A stretch of 34,553 nt of DNA from Hyphomonadaceae bacterium UBA1001 (GTDB taxonomy: Bacteria; Pseudomonadota; Alphaproteobacteria; Caulobacterales; Aquidulcibacteraceae): assembly GCA_002291875.1 (NCBI GenBank), contig DBAV01000229.1, forward strand, positions 1 through 34,553. Direction: 5' to 3'. Below, one piece after another: positions 16,215 through 24,888 of this stretch. The notes under the pieces were generated by a model, which had not been told where the DNA came from, searched no databases, and saw only the letters and a list, made by a program, of their open reading frames with translations. A program made the position numbers and the translations under genes. Every line of letters begins with the position of its first letter. The first letter of the stretch is position 1.

Positions 16215-17825
16215 TTACCCCACGTGACCGCTTTCGACAATGGCAGAGCCGGCGGGCCCCAGCCTCAAGGTCGGGGTCGCCTCGACCAACGCCCGCGTTG
16301 CCGGGTGGCCGGGACTCTCGAGGATTCGGTGCACGGGCCCCTCCTCGACCACACGTCCGGCCTCCATCACCATCACACGGTCGGCCAGGGCACGCACGGC
16401 GCCCATGTCATGGGTCACGAAGAGGCAGGCCAGGTCGAGCTCGCGCACCAGGCGGTCCAGCAGGGACAGGATCTGGGCCTTCAGCACCGCATCCAGCGCC
16501 GAAACCGCCTCGTCCAGCACCACCACCCTGGGCGGCAGCACCAGCGCGCGCGCGATCGCGATGCGTTGCCGCTGTCCGCCCGAAAAGGCGTGCGGCAGGC
16601 GATCCAGCGTCTCGGGGCCCAGCTCGACCCGCGCCAGGGCGGCCGCCGCGCGTGCGCGCCGTCCCTCGCGGTCCGGACGCGGGCGCTCGAGATGCAGGGG
16701 CTCGGCCACCGTATCGGCAATCCGCCAGCGCGGATCGAAACTCGACGCTGGGTCCTGGAACACCATCTGCACGCCGCGGCGAAGTTCGGCCGATGGCGGG
16801 GCCGCCCGACCGTCCCACAGCAGCGTTCCGGAGTCGGGGCGTTCAAGCCCCGTGGCAATCCGGGCGAGGGTGGACTTGCCGGCGCCGCTGGCGCCCACGA
16901 CCGCCAGCGTTTCGCCCGGGCGCAGCACCAGGTCACATCCATCGAGGGCAGTCACCCTGCTCCCGCCGCGCAGGTGGTGCACGCGGGTGACGCCGCGCAG
17001 TTCAAGAAGGGGCGCGGCGGTTGCCGCAGCCGTCCGGGCCTGGCGCCGCGGCGGTCTGGCGGCCGACACCATTGCGCGGGCCGCAGCGTGGGTGAAGGTG
17101 CCAAGGACCTGGGGCATCCTGCCGGCTTCGACCACCCGGCCGGCGTCGAGCACAACCAGATTGCGCGCATGGCAGGACAGCAGGGCCAGGTCGTGGCTGA
17201 CCAGCACCACCGCCGTTTCGTCCTCGTCGGCCAGCCGACCCAACAGGTCCATGATGCGCGCCTGCGTGGTCACATCCAGGGCCGTCGTCGGCTCGTCCGC
17301 CAGCAAAAGCGCCGGCCGCAGGGCGGTGGCGATGGCGATCAGCGCCCGCTGGCGCTGGCCACCCGAAAGCTCGTGCGGCAGGCGCGCACGCCCCGCAGCA
17401 TCGCCAGGGAGGCCGGCACGGTCCAGCGCCTGACCGGCCGCGTCCGCAGCGCTGGCGCGGTCCAGACTGCGATGCAGACGCAGCACTTCGGCGACCTGTT
17501 CGCCGATCGGCATCAGCGGGTTCAGCGCAGTCATCGGCTCTTGGAAGACCATGCCGACCTGGGCGCCGCGCAGCGCGCACAGCCTGGCTTCGGGCAGCGC
17601 CAGCAAATCCAGCTCGCCCAGCATCACCCGCCCGCGCGCACGCGCCGCACGCGGCAACAGGCCTGCGATCGCCGCCAGCGTCAGCGACTTGCCCGAGCCA
17701 CTGCCGCCGGCGATCGCGGTGACCGTCCCGGCCCGCGCCACCAGCGATACGTCCTGAACGACCGCGCGGCCGCCGAAATCGACGGTCAGCCCCTTGACGC
17801 GCAGGATGGGCTGCTCAGAGGGCAT
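16215..17825 (-). CDS. Peptide-type ABC importer, fused double ATPase
   Basis: 536 aa with two complete ATPase domains in tandem, a DppD-DppF/YejF-like fusion. Domain 1: Walker A GGSGSGKS (40-47), signature LSGGQRQ (153-159), Walker B LLLADEPTTALD. Domain 2: Walker A GASGAGKS (311-318), signature FSGGQRQ (414-420), Walker B VVVLDEAVSALD. The second has the usual conserved Q-loop region (MVFQDPASSFDPR). It energises uptake by the two permeases encoded just upstream. Two ATGs (17831, 17825) lie inside the end of the permease gene; 17825 is preferred because GGGA is 6 nt away. The fused form matches oligopeptide/dipeptide, nickel or microcin-C-type importers. Confidence 0.92.
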   Translation of the reverse strand: MPSEQPILRVKGLTVDFGGRAVVQDVSLVARAGTVTAIAGGSGSGKSLTLAAIAGLLPRAARARGRVMLGELDLLALPEARLCALRGAQVGMVFQEPMTALNPLMPIGEQVAEVLRLHRSLDRASAADAAGQALDRAGLPGDAAGRARLPHELSGGQRQRALIAIATALRPALLLADEPTTALDVTTQARIMDLLGRLADEDETAVVLVSHDLALLSCHARNLVVLDAGRVVEAGRMPQVLGTFTHAAARAMVSAARPPRRQARTAAATAAPLLELRGVTRVHHLRGGSRVTALDGCDLVLRPGETLAVVGASGAGKSTLARIATGLERPDSGTLLWDGRAAPPSAELRRGVQMVFQDPASSFDPRWRIADTVAEPLHLERPRPDREGRRARAAAALARVELGPETLDRLPHAFSGGQRQRIAIARALVLPPRVVVLDEAVSALDAVLKAQILSLLDRLVRELDLACLFVTHDMGAVRALADRVMVMEAGRVVEEGPVHRILESPGHPATRALVEATPTLRLGPAGSAIVESGHVG

Positions 17826-18648
17826 GGGCATTCCCGGCCACGCGGCGCGGGTCCATCCAGTCGCGCAGGCCGTCGCCGGCCATGTTGATGCCGATGACCG
17901 TGACCATGATCGCAAGCCCCGGCGCCAGCGCCAGCCATGGCGCCTGTCCGGCAAAGGTCTGGGCATCCGCCAGCATCCGCCCCCAGCTGGCGGTGGGTGG
18001 CTGGGCGCCCAGCCCGACATAGGACAGGCCCGCCTCGGCCAGAATGCCCAGGGCCAGCTGGATGGTGGCCTGCACCGCCAAAAGCCCTGCAATGTTGGGC
18101 AGCACATGCTCGACCGAGATGCGCGCGCGCGACTTGCCGGCCATCCGGGCTGCCAGCACGTGCCCGCGGGGCCATTGTTCCAGGGCGGCGGACCGGGTCA
18201 GCCGGGCAAACACCGGGATGTTGAAAATCCCGACCGCCAGCACCGCAACCCACAGCCCCGGCCCGAGCACGGCCGTCAGCAGGATCGCGACGACCAGCGC
18301 AGGAAAGGCGAACACCAGGTCCGACAGGCGCATGGTGGCATCGTCCAGCCAGCCTCCGGCGGCGGCCGCCCACAGGCCCAAGGGCACGCCGATCCCGGCC
18401 CCGACCCCCACCGCAACGAAGGCTGCCGCCAGCGAGACCTGCGCCCCGGCCATCAACATCGACAGCACGTCGCGCCCGAAGGCGTCGGTGCCCAGCAGGT
18501 GCGCGCCGCCCGGCGCTAGAAGGCGCCTTGCAATGTCGATCCCAGTCGGATCGTGCGGCGTCCACACAAGGGCCACCAGCGCGGTCATGGTCACCGCCGC
18601 AATGATGCCGACCCCTACCTTCAGGCCCAGGGGCGCCAAGCGCATCAT
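17815..18648 (-). CDS. Peptide-type ABC importer, permease DppC-like
   Basis: 277 aa with about six membrane helices. The EAA motif that contacts the ATPase is visible (ARMAGKSRARISVEHVLPN), and the LLGTDAFGRDVLSMLMAG segment near residue 50 is typical of DppC/OppC proteins. It forms the heterodimeric inner-membrane channel with the other permease. The ATG at 18648 overlaps the stop of the preceding permease (ATGA) and has GGAGG upstream. The stop overlaps the ATPase gene start by about 11 nt. The order SBP, permease B, permease C, ATPase is the standard operon order. Confidence 0.93.
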   Translation of the reverse strand: MMRLAPLGLKVGVGIIAAVTMTALVALVWTPHDPTGIDIARRLLAPGGAHLLGTDAFGRDVLSMLMAGAQVSLAAAFVAVGVGAGIGVPLGLWAAAAGGWLDDATMRLSDLVFAFPALVVAILLTAVLGPGLWVAVLAVGIFNIPVFARLTRSAALEQWPRGHVLAARMAGKSRARISVEHVLPNIAGLLAVQATIQLALGILAEAGLSYVGLGAQPPTASWGRMLADAQTFAGQAPWLALAPGLAIMVTVIGINMAGDGLRDWMDPRRVAGNAHAL

Positions 18649-19619
18649 CGACCTGCCTCCGCACGCAAGGGCCCATCGGGACGACGCAGGCGCGGATCGA
18701 CGGCCACCTGAAGCAGCTCGACCAGCATGGCCACCACGACCACCGCCGCCACCAGCAGCATCACCACCGCCTGCACCACGGGCAGGTCGCGTTGCAGCAC
18801 CGCCTGGAACACCAGCTGGCCAAGACCGGGTATGGCAAACACGCTCTCTATGATGATCCCGCCGGCCAACAGGAACGAGAACTGGAGTCCCATCAGGGCC
18901 AGCACCGGCACCAGCGCGTTGGGCAGAGCGTGGCGGACCAGTGCGCGCCGAGCATCCAGCCCCTTGGCGCGGGCGGTGCGCATGAAATCCTGTGACAGCA
19001 CCTCCAGCAGGGCAGCCCGGGTCACGCGCACGAGGATCGCCGCCTGCGGCAGGGCCAGCGCGATCGCCGGCAGGACCAGCGCGCCCAGCCCCGCGACATA
19101 ACCCTCGGACCATCCGGGAAAGCCGCCGGCCGCGAACCAGCCGAGCCAGCTCGAGAACACCAGAACCAGCAGCAGGCCGAACCAGAAATTCGGGACCGCC
19201 AGACCCGCCTGCGCCAGGACAGAAATGGCGGTGTCGCCTGCGCGGCCATGCTGCAGCGCCGCCGCGGCGCCCAGCGGAAGCCCGACCGCCACTGCCATCG
19301 CCAGCGCCATCGCCGCCAGCGGCAGCGAAACTGCCAGCCTTTCGCCCACCAGGTCGCCGACCGGCACACGATAGATGTGGCTGGTGCCCATGTCCCCGGT
19401 CGCCATTCCGGCCAGCCATGCGCCAAAACGCTCTGCCAACGGCCGGTCGAGTCCCAGTTCGGCCCGCAGCGCGGCCAGCGAGGCTGGGTCTGCTTGGGTG
19501 CCGAGCATGAACGATGCGGGATCGCCCGGCAGCACGGACAGCGCCCAGAACACCACCACTGCCGCGGCCAGAAGCGTCAGAACCAGCGAGGCGAGGCGGC
19601 GCGCGACGGCCGGGATCAT
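18645..19619 (-). CDS. Peptide-type ABC importer, permease DppB-like
   Basis: 324 aa, six hydrophobic segments with a long N-terminal periplasmic loop as in DppB/OppB. Markers are LPGDPASFMLG after the first helix, RAELGLDRPL, and the EAA motif ARAKGLDARRALVRHALPN. It pairs with the DppC-like permease. It starts 7 nt after the binding-protein gene and overlaps the next permease gene by 4 nt. Length and topology are normal for the family. Confidence 0.93.
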   Translation of the reverse strand: MIPAVARRLASLVLTLLAAAVVVFWALSVLPGDPASFMLGTQADPASLAALRAELGLDRPLAERFGAWLAGMATGDMGTSHIYRVPVGDLVGERLAVSLPLAAMALAMAVAVGLPLGAAAALQHGRAGDTAISVLAQAGLAVPNFWFGLLLVLVFSSWLGWFAAGGFPGWSEGYVAGLGALVLPAIALALPQAAILVRVTRAALLEVLSQDFMRTARAKGLDARRALVRHALPNALVPVLALMGLQFSFLLAGGIIIESVFAIPGLGQLVFQAVLQRDLPVVQAVVMLLVAAVVVVAMLVELLQVAVDPRLRRPDGPLRAEAGR

Positions 19620-19626
19620 GGCGCGC

Positions 19627-21150
19627 TCATGGGACGAGCGTCACGCCCGTCACGTCGTTGGCCTGGATCGGAGAGCTGGTCCATTGCCCCTGCACCCGGC
19701 GGTTCCAGACGCCCAGTTTTGGAAGCTGGAACAGGAACACCGCGGCGGCCTCATCGGCCAGTCGCGTCTGGGCGAGCTGGTTCAGCTGGCGCCGCTCGGC
19801 CGGGTCGGTCGCACGCGACAGCCGCGCGATGATTTCATCGAAGGCGGCACTTCGATAGCCGAAATAATAGTCCGGGCGAGCGTAGATCGCGATGTCGCGG
19901 GGTTCGGTGTGCGACACGACGGTCAGGTCAAAGTCGGCCCGCCCGAACACCTGGTCCAGCCAGGGCGCCCACTCGATCGGGACGATCTCGATGTCCAGCC
20001 CCACGGCCTCGAGTTGCGCGGCGATGATCTCGCCGCCGCGCCGGGCGTAACCGGGGGGTGGCAACACCAGTCGAAGCCGCTGGCCGGCCGGCACGCCTGC
20101 CTCCTGCAGCAGCGCCCGGGCGCGGGCAGGATCGTGCGGCCAGCGCCCTGTCAGGTCCAGATGGTCGGGGTGGGCCGGCGAGAAATGGCTGCCGATGGGT
20201 GTGCCAAAGCCTGCCATGGCCCCGGCGATGACGGCCTGACGGTCAATGGCGTGCGACAGCGCGCGGCGCACGCGCACATCGCCCAGCGGCGCGCGCCGGT
20301 GGTTGATCGCAACGATGGTCTCGCCTTCGGTCTCTCCGCAGGTCACGCGCAGGTCCGGGTCGCGCTCGAGCGCGGGCAGCAATTCCGGCGCCGGAAAGTC
20401 GGGAAAGCCGTCGACATCGCCGGCGCGGATCGCATTGGCGGCCGCGCTGGGATCGGCGATGAAGCGGAAGACGACCCGGTCCAGCCCGACCGGCGCGCCG
20501 GCATACCCCTCGAACCGCTCCAGCGTAATCGAGGCGCCGCGTGCCCAGGCGCCAAAGCGGAACGGGCCGGTGCCGACGGGTGCGGTGGCATTGGTGGCGG
20601 CGCTCTCTGGCGCGACAATGACAGCATCGCCCTGACCCAGCGTGAAGAGCAGGTCTGGATCGGGGCGCGTCAAGACCAGCCTGACCGTGCGCGGATCGAC
20701 GGCCTCGACCGCGCCGATGGCCGCGAACAGTTCGCGCTGGGCGTTCAGGCTGTCGGGCGCGCGCGCGCGGTCCAGGCTGAAGCGCACGTCCTCGGCGTCG
20801 AAGGTGGTGCCGTCATGAAACCGCACCCCTTCGCGCAAGGAAAAAGTCCAGGTCAGGCCATCGGGCGCGGTGGTCCAGGACGAGGCCAGCGAGGGCGCCA
20901 CGCTGCCATCCTCGCGCACCCGCACCAGCCCCTCGAACAGGTTTGCATACACCACCTCGTCGATGGCGGCTGCCGCGCCGGCGGTGGGGTCGAGGCCGGG
21001 TGGCTCGAGCACCAACCCCAGGGTGAGGGTGCGAGCCCCATCTTCCGCCGGTGCATTTGCGGGTCCGCAGGCGGTGACGGTGACCAGCCCGGCCGCAGCC
21101 AGCAGCGCGGCCAGGGGCCGCAGGAGCGCAACGCGGAAAGAGATCGCCAT
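19627..21150 (-). CDS. Peptide-type ABC importer, substrate-binding lipoprotein
   Basis: About 507 aa, family 5 extracellular solute-binding protein. From ATG 21150 the N-terminus is a lipoprotein signal with lipobox V-T-A-C (Cys28), so the mature protein is lipid-anchored at the periplasmic face. Family hallmarks are PPGLDPTAG, VYANLFEGLVRV, PDGLTWTFSLREGVRFHDGT and DAEDVRFSLDRA. Substrates of the family are mostly peptides or nickel; the exact ligand is unknown. ATGs at 21153 and 21165 are alternative starts; the 21150 start has AGG about 6 nt upstream. It lies 188 nt after the sdaA stop, same strand; this gap holds no gene. Confidence 0.9.
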   Translation of the reverse strand: MAISFRVALLRPLAALLAAAGLVTVTACGPANAPAEDGARTLTLGLVLEPPGLDPTAGAAAAIDEVVYANLFEGLVRVREDGSVAPSLASSWTTAPDGLTWTFSLREGVRFHDGTTFDAEDVRFSLDRARAPDSLNAQRELFAAIGAVEAVDPRTVRLVLTRPDPDLLFTLGQGDAVIVAPESAATNATAPVGTGPFRFGAWARGASITLERFEGYAGAPVGLDRVVFRFIADPSAAANAIRAGDVDGFPDFPAPELLPALERDPDLRVTCGETEGETIVAINHRRAPLGDVRVRRALSHAIDRQAVIAGAMAGFGTPIGSHFSPAHPDHLDLTGRWPHDPARARALLQEAGVPAGQRLRLVLPPPGYARRGGEIIAAQLEAVGLDIEIVPIEWAPWLDQVFGRADFDLTVVSHTEPRDIAIYARPDYYFGYRSAAFDEIIARLSRATDPAERRQLNQLAQTRLADEAAAVFLFQLPKLGVWNRRVQGQWTSSPIQANDVTGVTLVP

Positions 21151-21338
21151 CATGGACCTGTCCATAGACCAGCCATCCCCCACGAGTCGCCATTCGGGTT
21201 CAGACGATCGCATGGGGGCCGTTCGAAACGTCCTTGCCCAATGCGTTGGCTTGAAAGCGTTGGCGCGCGCGTGGCGCAATGGCGTCAGGCGGGTCCAAGG
21301 CCGACGCACCTGGGGGGCGCCCGTCAGGACGCATCGCC

Positions 21339-22736
21339 TCAACACTCCACCCGGTTCACCCCGATCCCCACTTCGGCCGCCAGGCCGCCCAGGGAGGTCT
21401 CCTTGTAGATGTCCTTCATGTCCTCGCCGGTTCGCTTCATCGTGGCGATCACCTTGTCCAGACTCACATGGTGCTGGCCGTCGCCCAGCAAAGCGAGGCG
21501 CGCGGCGTCGATGGCCTTGATGGCACCCATGGCGTTGCGCTCGATGCAGGGAATCTGGACCAGGCCACCGATCGGGTCGCAGGTCAGACCCAGATTGTGC
21601 TCCATGCCGATCTCGGCGGCGTTCTCGACCTGGGCATTGGTGCCGCCCAGCGCCGCGGCCAGTCCGGCAGCCGCCATCGAGCAGGCCACCCCCACCTCGC
21701 CCTGACAGCCGACTTCGGCGCCTGAAATCGAGGCATTGCGCTTGTAGAGCGCCCCGATCGCCGCCGCCGCCAGAAGAAAGGTCCGCCGGGTGTCGGGGGT
21801 GCCCTGGTGAAAGCGGTCATGATAGCGCAGCACCGCAGGCACGATGCCGGCTGCCCCGTTGGTCGGCGCGGTGACGACCCGCCCGCCGGCGGCGTTCTCC
21901 TCGTTCACGGCCAGCGCCCAAAGATTCACCCAGTCCATGGCCGCCAGCGGATCGACCAGTTGCTGCTCCTGGCGGGCCTTGATCGCCTTGTGAAGCAAAG
22001 GCGCGCGGCGGCGCACGCTGAGGCCCCCCGGCAGGGTGCCCTCGGCGCGCATGCCGCGGTCAATACAGCCCTGCATGGCGTCGAAGATGGCGTCGAGCCC
22101 GGCCTCGACCTCGGCCCGGGGGCGCTGGGCACATTCATTGGCCATCATGGCCTGCGCGATGGTGACGCCGCCCGCCTCGACCACCCGCAGCAGCTCATCG
22201 CCCGACGTGTAGGGGAACGGCACCGCCGCGGTGCCGGACGGGCGTTCATTGGTGCGGATTTCGTCCTCGTCGCGGACAAAGCCGCCGCCGACCGAGTACC
22301 AGGTGCGCCGCGCCAGTTCCTCGCCTGCCGCATCGAAGGCCGCAAAGGTCAGCGCGTTGGGATGGGCCGGCAGGCGCGTGCGGCCCGCCCAGACGATGTC
22401 CCGTCCCTCGTCGAACGCGATCACGGGCCCATCATCACCCAGACGCAGCCTGCGATGGTCCAGAACCTCGGCCCGTGCGCGATCGGCGGCATCGGGGTCG
22501 ATGGTCTGGGGCACGAAGCCCGCAAGGCCCTTGATGACGGCGCTGTCGGTGGCGTGGCCCTTGCCGGTCAGGGCGAGCGATCCGTAAAGCGTCACCTCGA
22601 CGCGCGCGACCGCGCCCAGCACCCCTGCGGTGCACAGGCCCTCGACGAACCGGGCGGCGGCCGTCATCGGCCCCATGGTATGCGACGAGGATGGCCCCAC
22701 GCCCAGCTTGAACAGGTCGAAGACGGAAAACGGCAT
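21339..22736 (-). CDS. sdaA: L-serine ammonia-lyase (iron-sulfur type)
   Basis: 465 aa, single-chain form, full length. It converts L-serine to pyruvate and ammonia using a 4Fe-4S cluster in the cytosol. The N-terminal domain starts with SVFDLFKLGVGPSSSHTMGP; the C-terminal catalytic domain has ITAPTNGAAGIVPAV-like residues, the Cys-containing EVGCQGEVGVACSMAAAGL and LTCDPIGGLVQIPCIERNA segments that supply cluster ligands, and a C-terminal Cys tail (VNRVEC) like the tail that inserts into the active site in related enzymes. The ATG follows AAGGAAGG by 4 nt. It is upstream of, and in the same direction as, the peptide importer. Confidence 0.96.
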   Translation of the reverse strand: MPFSVFDLFKLGVGPSSSHTMGPMTAAARFVEGLCTAGVLGAVARVEVTLYGSLALTGKGHATDSAVIKGLAGFVPQTIDPDAADRARAEVLDHRRLRLGDDGPVIAFDEGRDIVWAGRTRLPAHPNALTFAAFDAAGEELARRTWYSVGGGFVRDEDEIRTNERPSGTAAVPFPYTSGDELLRVVEAGGVTIAQAMMANECAQRPRAEVEAGLDAIFDAMQGCIDRGMRAEGTLPGGLSVRRRAPLLHKAIKARQEQQLVDPLAAMDWVNLWALAVNEENAAGGRVVTAPTNGAAGIVPAVLRYHDRFHQGTPDTRRTFLLAAAAIGALYKRNASISGAEVGCQGEVGVACSMAAAGLAAALGGTNAQVENAAEIGMEHNLGLTCDPIGGLVQIPCIERNAMGAIKAIDAARLALLGDGQHHVSLDKVIATMKRTGEDMKDIYKETSLGGLAAEVGIGVNRVEC

Positions 22737-22873
22737 GGCCTTCCTTCGCGCCCTTCGCGGCGCCGATCAATGGGCCCGGCAGGATGAGGCCACGCCCCAT
22801 CGCGGCAATGTCATCGCCGTGTCACCGACCGTCCCTAGCGGGCGACCCGCGCAAAGACAGGCGGGGCTGGAGC

Positions 22874-22981
22874 ATGCACGACATTGCAAGCGTATGGCGA
22901 CGCACCCTGACGCTGGCGTCTGTTTTCGCCCTTGTCGTATGGCTGCTGGTGGCCGCCTTCGAGCGGCTGTGGATCGGCTGA
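22874..22981 (+). CDS. Possible 35-aa single-pass membrane microprotein
   Basis: A short frame, ATG 22874 to TGA 22981, encodes 35 residues: a short basic N-terminus (VWRRT), one hydrophobic stretch of about 16 residues (LASVFALVVWLLVAAF) and ERLWIG. This is a plausible positive-inside membrane microprotein. GCGGGG lies 7 nt upstream and GGAG overlaps the start closely. It sits in the gap between divergent sdaA and phoD and ends 31 nt before phoD. No family was recognised. It could be a chance frame, but charge and hydrophobicity pattern argue for a real gene. Confidence 0.4.
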   Translation: MHDIASVWRRTLTLASVFALVVWLLVAAFERLWIG

Positions 22982-23012
22982 TCGGGTCCGACTGGGCAGG
23001 GGTTGCAACATC

Positions 23013-24695
23013 ATGACGGTTCTTGATCGGCGTCGCCTGATTGCCAGCGTCGGCGCGGGTGGCGCGCTGGCGACATTCCCCGCCCCTGCCCTGGCGCAGG
23101 GCCTGCCGCGCGGCACCTTCACCCACTCGGTTGCGTCGGGCGATCCGACGGCGGACGCGGTGATCCTGTGGACCCGGTTCGTGCCGGCGGATGGCCGCGA
23201 TGCGGTCCTGGGCTGGGAAGTGGCCACCGACGAAGGCTTCCGGCGGGTCGTGCGACGCGGTCGCGGCGATCTGCGTGCGTCGAACGACTGGTGCGTCAAG
23301 GTGGATGCGCGCGGCCTGCCGGCGAGCGGGCGGTTCTTCTATCGTTTCCTGTCCGGGTCGGGCCCGTCCGAAACCGGCAGGACGCTGACCGTTCCGGCCC
23401 GGGGTGGGGACCGGCTGGGCCTGGCGGTATTCTCGTGTTCGAACCTGCCGTTCGGCTGGTTCGAGGCCTATGGCCTGGCGGCCGCGCGCGAGGACATCGA
23501 CCTTGCCGTGCATACCGGAGATTACATCTACGAATACGAGCGCGGGCGTTATCCCTCGACCGAAGAAGCGCTGGCCGTGCGCCTGGAGTCGCAGTTCCCG
23601 CCGGGCGAGACCATCAGCCTCAGCGACTATCACCTGCGCTATCAGTCCTATCGGGCCGACCCGGACCTTCAGGCGCTGCATCGTCTCAAACCGATGATCG
23701 CGGTGTGGGACGACCACGAGATCGCCAATGATGCGTGGACCGATGGCGCGCAGGAGCACGACGCCGCGACCGAAGGCACCTGGATCGCGCGGCGCACCGC
23801 GGCGGTGAAGGCGTGGTTCGACTGGATGCCGGCGCGCGGCTTTACCGACAGCCCGCTGCGGATCTATCGCACCTTCCGCTGGGGGGATTTGGCCACGCTG
23901 AATGCGCTGGACACGCGCCTGATCGGGCGCACACCCCAGTTCGACAGTGCGGACGCCATGCGCGCGGCGGTGGCCGCCGGCGACGCCGACCGGATCGGGC
24001 GGGAGGCGGACACCATCCGTCGCGCCCTGGCCGACCCGTCGCGAAGCCTTCTGGGGCGCCTGCAGGAGGCGTGGATTGCCGACGAGCTGCGGGCATCCAC
24101 CGGCGCGGGTGTGCGCTGGCAGGTGCTGGTCCAGCAATTGGTGATGTCGGGACGACTGTCGCCGCCCGAGAGCGAGCGGTTTGTTGCGCCCGATGCCAGT
24201 GCGTTCAACCAGCGCCGCGCCGTCTTCAACGCGCGGATGGGGCAGTTCGGGCTGCCGGGCTGGTTCGACAGCTGGTCTGGCCATCCCGCCGCGCGTGAGC
24301 GTCTGTTGCAGGCGGCGCGTCAGGCCAGCGCCGCCACGGTCGTGCTGTCCGGTGACAGCCACAATGCCTGGCGCGGCAATCTGCGGACCGAAGACGGTGC
24401 CCATGTGGGCGTCGAGGTGGCCGGCACGTCGGTCAGTTCGCCGGGCCTGGAACGCGGCTGGGCCAGCGTGCCGGCCGAAGAGCGCCGGCGCGCGATGGTG
24501 GCATTCAACCCCGAGCTGGACTGGGTGGACCTGGACCGGCGCGGCTATGCGGTCGCCACGCTGACGCGCGATGCCTGTGTGGGCGAATGGGTGGGCCTCA
24601 ATGACGTGCGCACGCGCGGCGCAGGCGTGGCGTTCACCGAGCGCGCCGTTAGCCAGCGCACGCGCGCGGGTGCGGCGCCCTGGGCGCGGTTGTGA
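23013..24695 (+). CDS. phoD: PhoD-family alkaline phosphatase/phosphodiesterase
   Basis: 560 aa from ATG 23013; the open frame to 22932 lacks a signal sequence. The N-terminus MTVLDRRRLIAS, then a Gly/Ala-rich core and ALAQG, is a twin-arginine (Tat) signal, as expected for PhoD, which folds with Fe/Ca before export. An N-terminal PhoD beta domain (FTHSVASGDPTADAVILWTR) precedes the metallophosphatase domain: HTGDYIYEY (His167-Asp170), VWDDHEIAND (Asp233-Asp234-His235) and LSGDSHNAW (Asp448, His450). It releases phosphate from organic phosphomono/diesters in the periplasm. No recognisable Pho box was found upstream. Confidence 0.93.
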   Translation: MTVLDRRRLIASVGAGGALATFPAPALAQGLPRGTFTHSVASGDPTADAVILWTRFVPADGRDAVLGWEVATDEGFRRVVRRGRGDLRASNDWCVKVDARGLPASGRFFYRFLSGSGPSETGRTLTVPARGGDRLGLAVFSCSNLPFGWFEAYGLAAAREDIDLAVHTGDYIYEYERGRYPSTEEALAVRLESQFPPGETISLSDYHLRYQSYRADPDLQALHRLKPMIAVWDDHEIANDAWTDGAQEHDAATEGTWIARRTAAVKAWFDWMPARGFTDSPLRIYRTFRWGDLATLNALDTRLIGRTPQFDSADAMRAAVAAGDADRIGREADTIRRALADPSRSLLGRLQEAWIADELRASTGAGVRWQVLVQQLVMSGRLSPPESERFVAPDASAFNQRRAVFNARMGQFGLPGWFDSWSGHPAARERLLQAARQASAATVVLSGDSHNAWRGNLRTEDGAHVGVEVAGTSVSSPGLERGWASVPAEERRRAMVAFNPELDWVDLDRRGYAVATLTRDACVGEWVGLNDVRTRGAGVAFTERAVSQRTRAGAAPWARL

Positions 24696-24726
24696 CGCGC
24701 AATTCGGGTCCATCGGAGTTTCGGGG

Positions 24727-24765
24727 GGTGGGCCCCGGGTCCGGCCTCACCGGCCCGGGATGACG
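24727..24765 (-). repeat. Intergenic palindromic repeat, copy A
   Basis: This imperfect palindrome contains CCCGGG-t-CCGG, loop CCTCA, CCGG-CCCGGG (24734-24759), a stem of about 10 bp with one bulged base. Its reverse complement (CGTCATCCCGGG...CCGGGGCCCACC) matches copy B at 24798-24846 at both ends. Two related, oppositely oriented hairpins in a 193-nt convergent gap fit a dispersed intergenic repeat that may also end transcription. Confidence 0.5.
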
Positions 24766-24797
24766 ACCGGACTGGAAGCATCTGCAAAAAGGGACAC

Positions 24798-24846
24798 CGT
24801 CACCCCGGAACGGCTGAGCATCGCGAAGACGTGTCCGGGGCCCATC
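24798..24846 (+). repeat. Intergenic palindromic repeat, copy B
   Basis: Begins CGTCACCCCGGA and ends TCCGGGGCCCATC; CCCCGG/CCGGGG makes the outer stem. Both ends match the reverse complement of copy A, with a longer middle. It lies between the phoD stop and the convergent oxygenase-like gene. It could act as a bidirectional terminator for both genes or be a REP-like dispersed element. Confidence 0.5.
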
Positions 24847-24860
24847 TCCTGAACGTGCAA

Positions 24861-24882
24861 AGGAAAAAAGTCCTCGCGAGGG
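24861..24882 (-). terminator. Weak intrinsic terminator of the diiron-enzyme gene
   Basis: Read leftward after the stop at 24889 there is CCTCGCGAGG (24881-24872) followed by ACTTTTTTCC. The T-run is good but the palindrome can form only a 3-bp stem with a 4-base loop, so termination by this alone would be weak; the palindromic repeats beyond may help. Confidence 0.3.
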
Positions 24883-24888
24883 CGGCGC

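Noticed and set aside
21151..21338. Direct repeat GCGTTGGC in the sdaA to binding-protein gap
   Set aside because: Only 8 nt, two copies; expected by chance in GC-rich DNA.
19375..21408. 677-codon plus-strand frame opposite the binding protein and permease genes
   Set aside because: The importer genes on the other strand have full family motifs; this frame has none.
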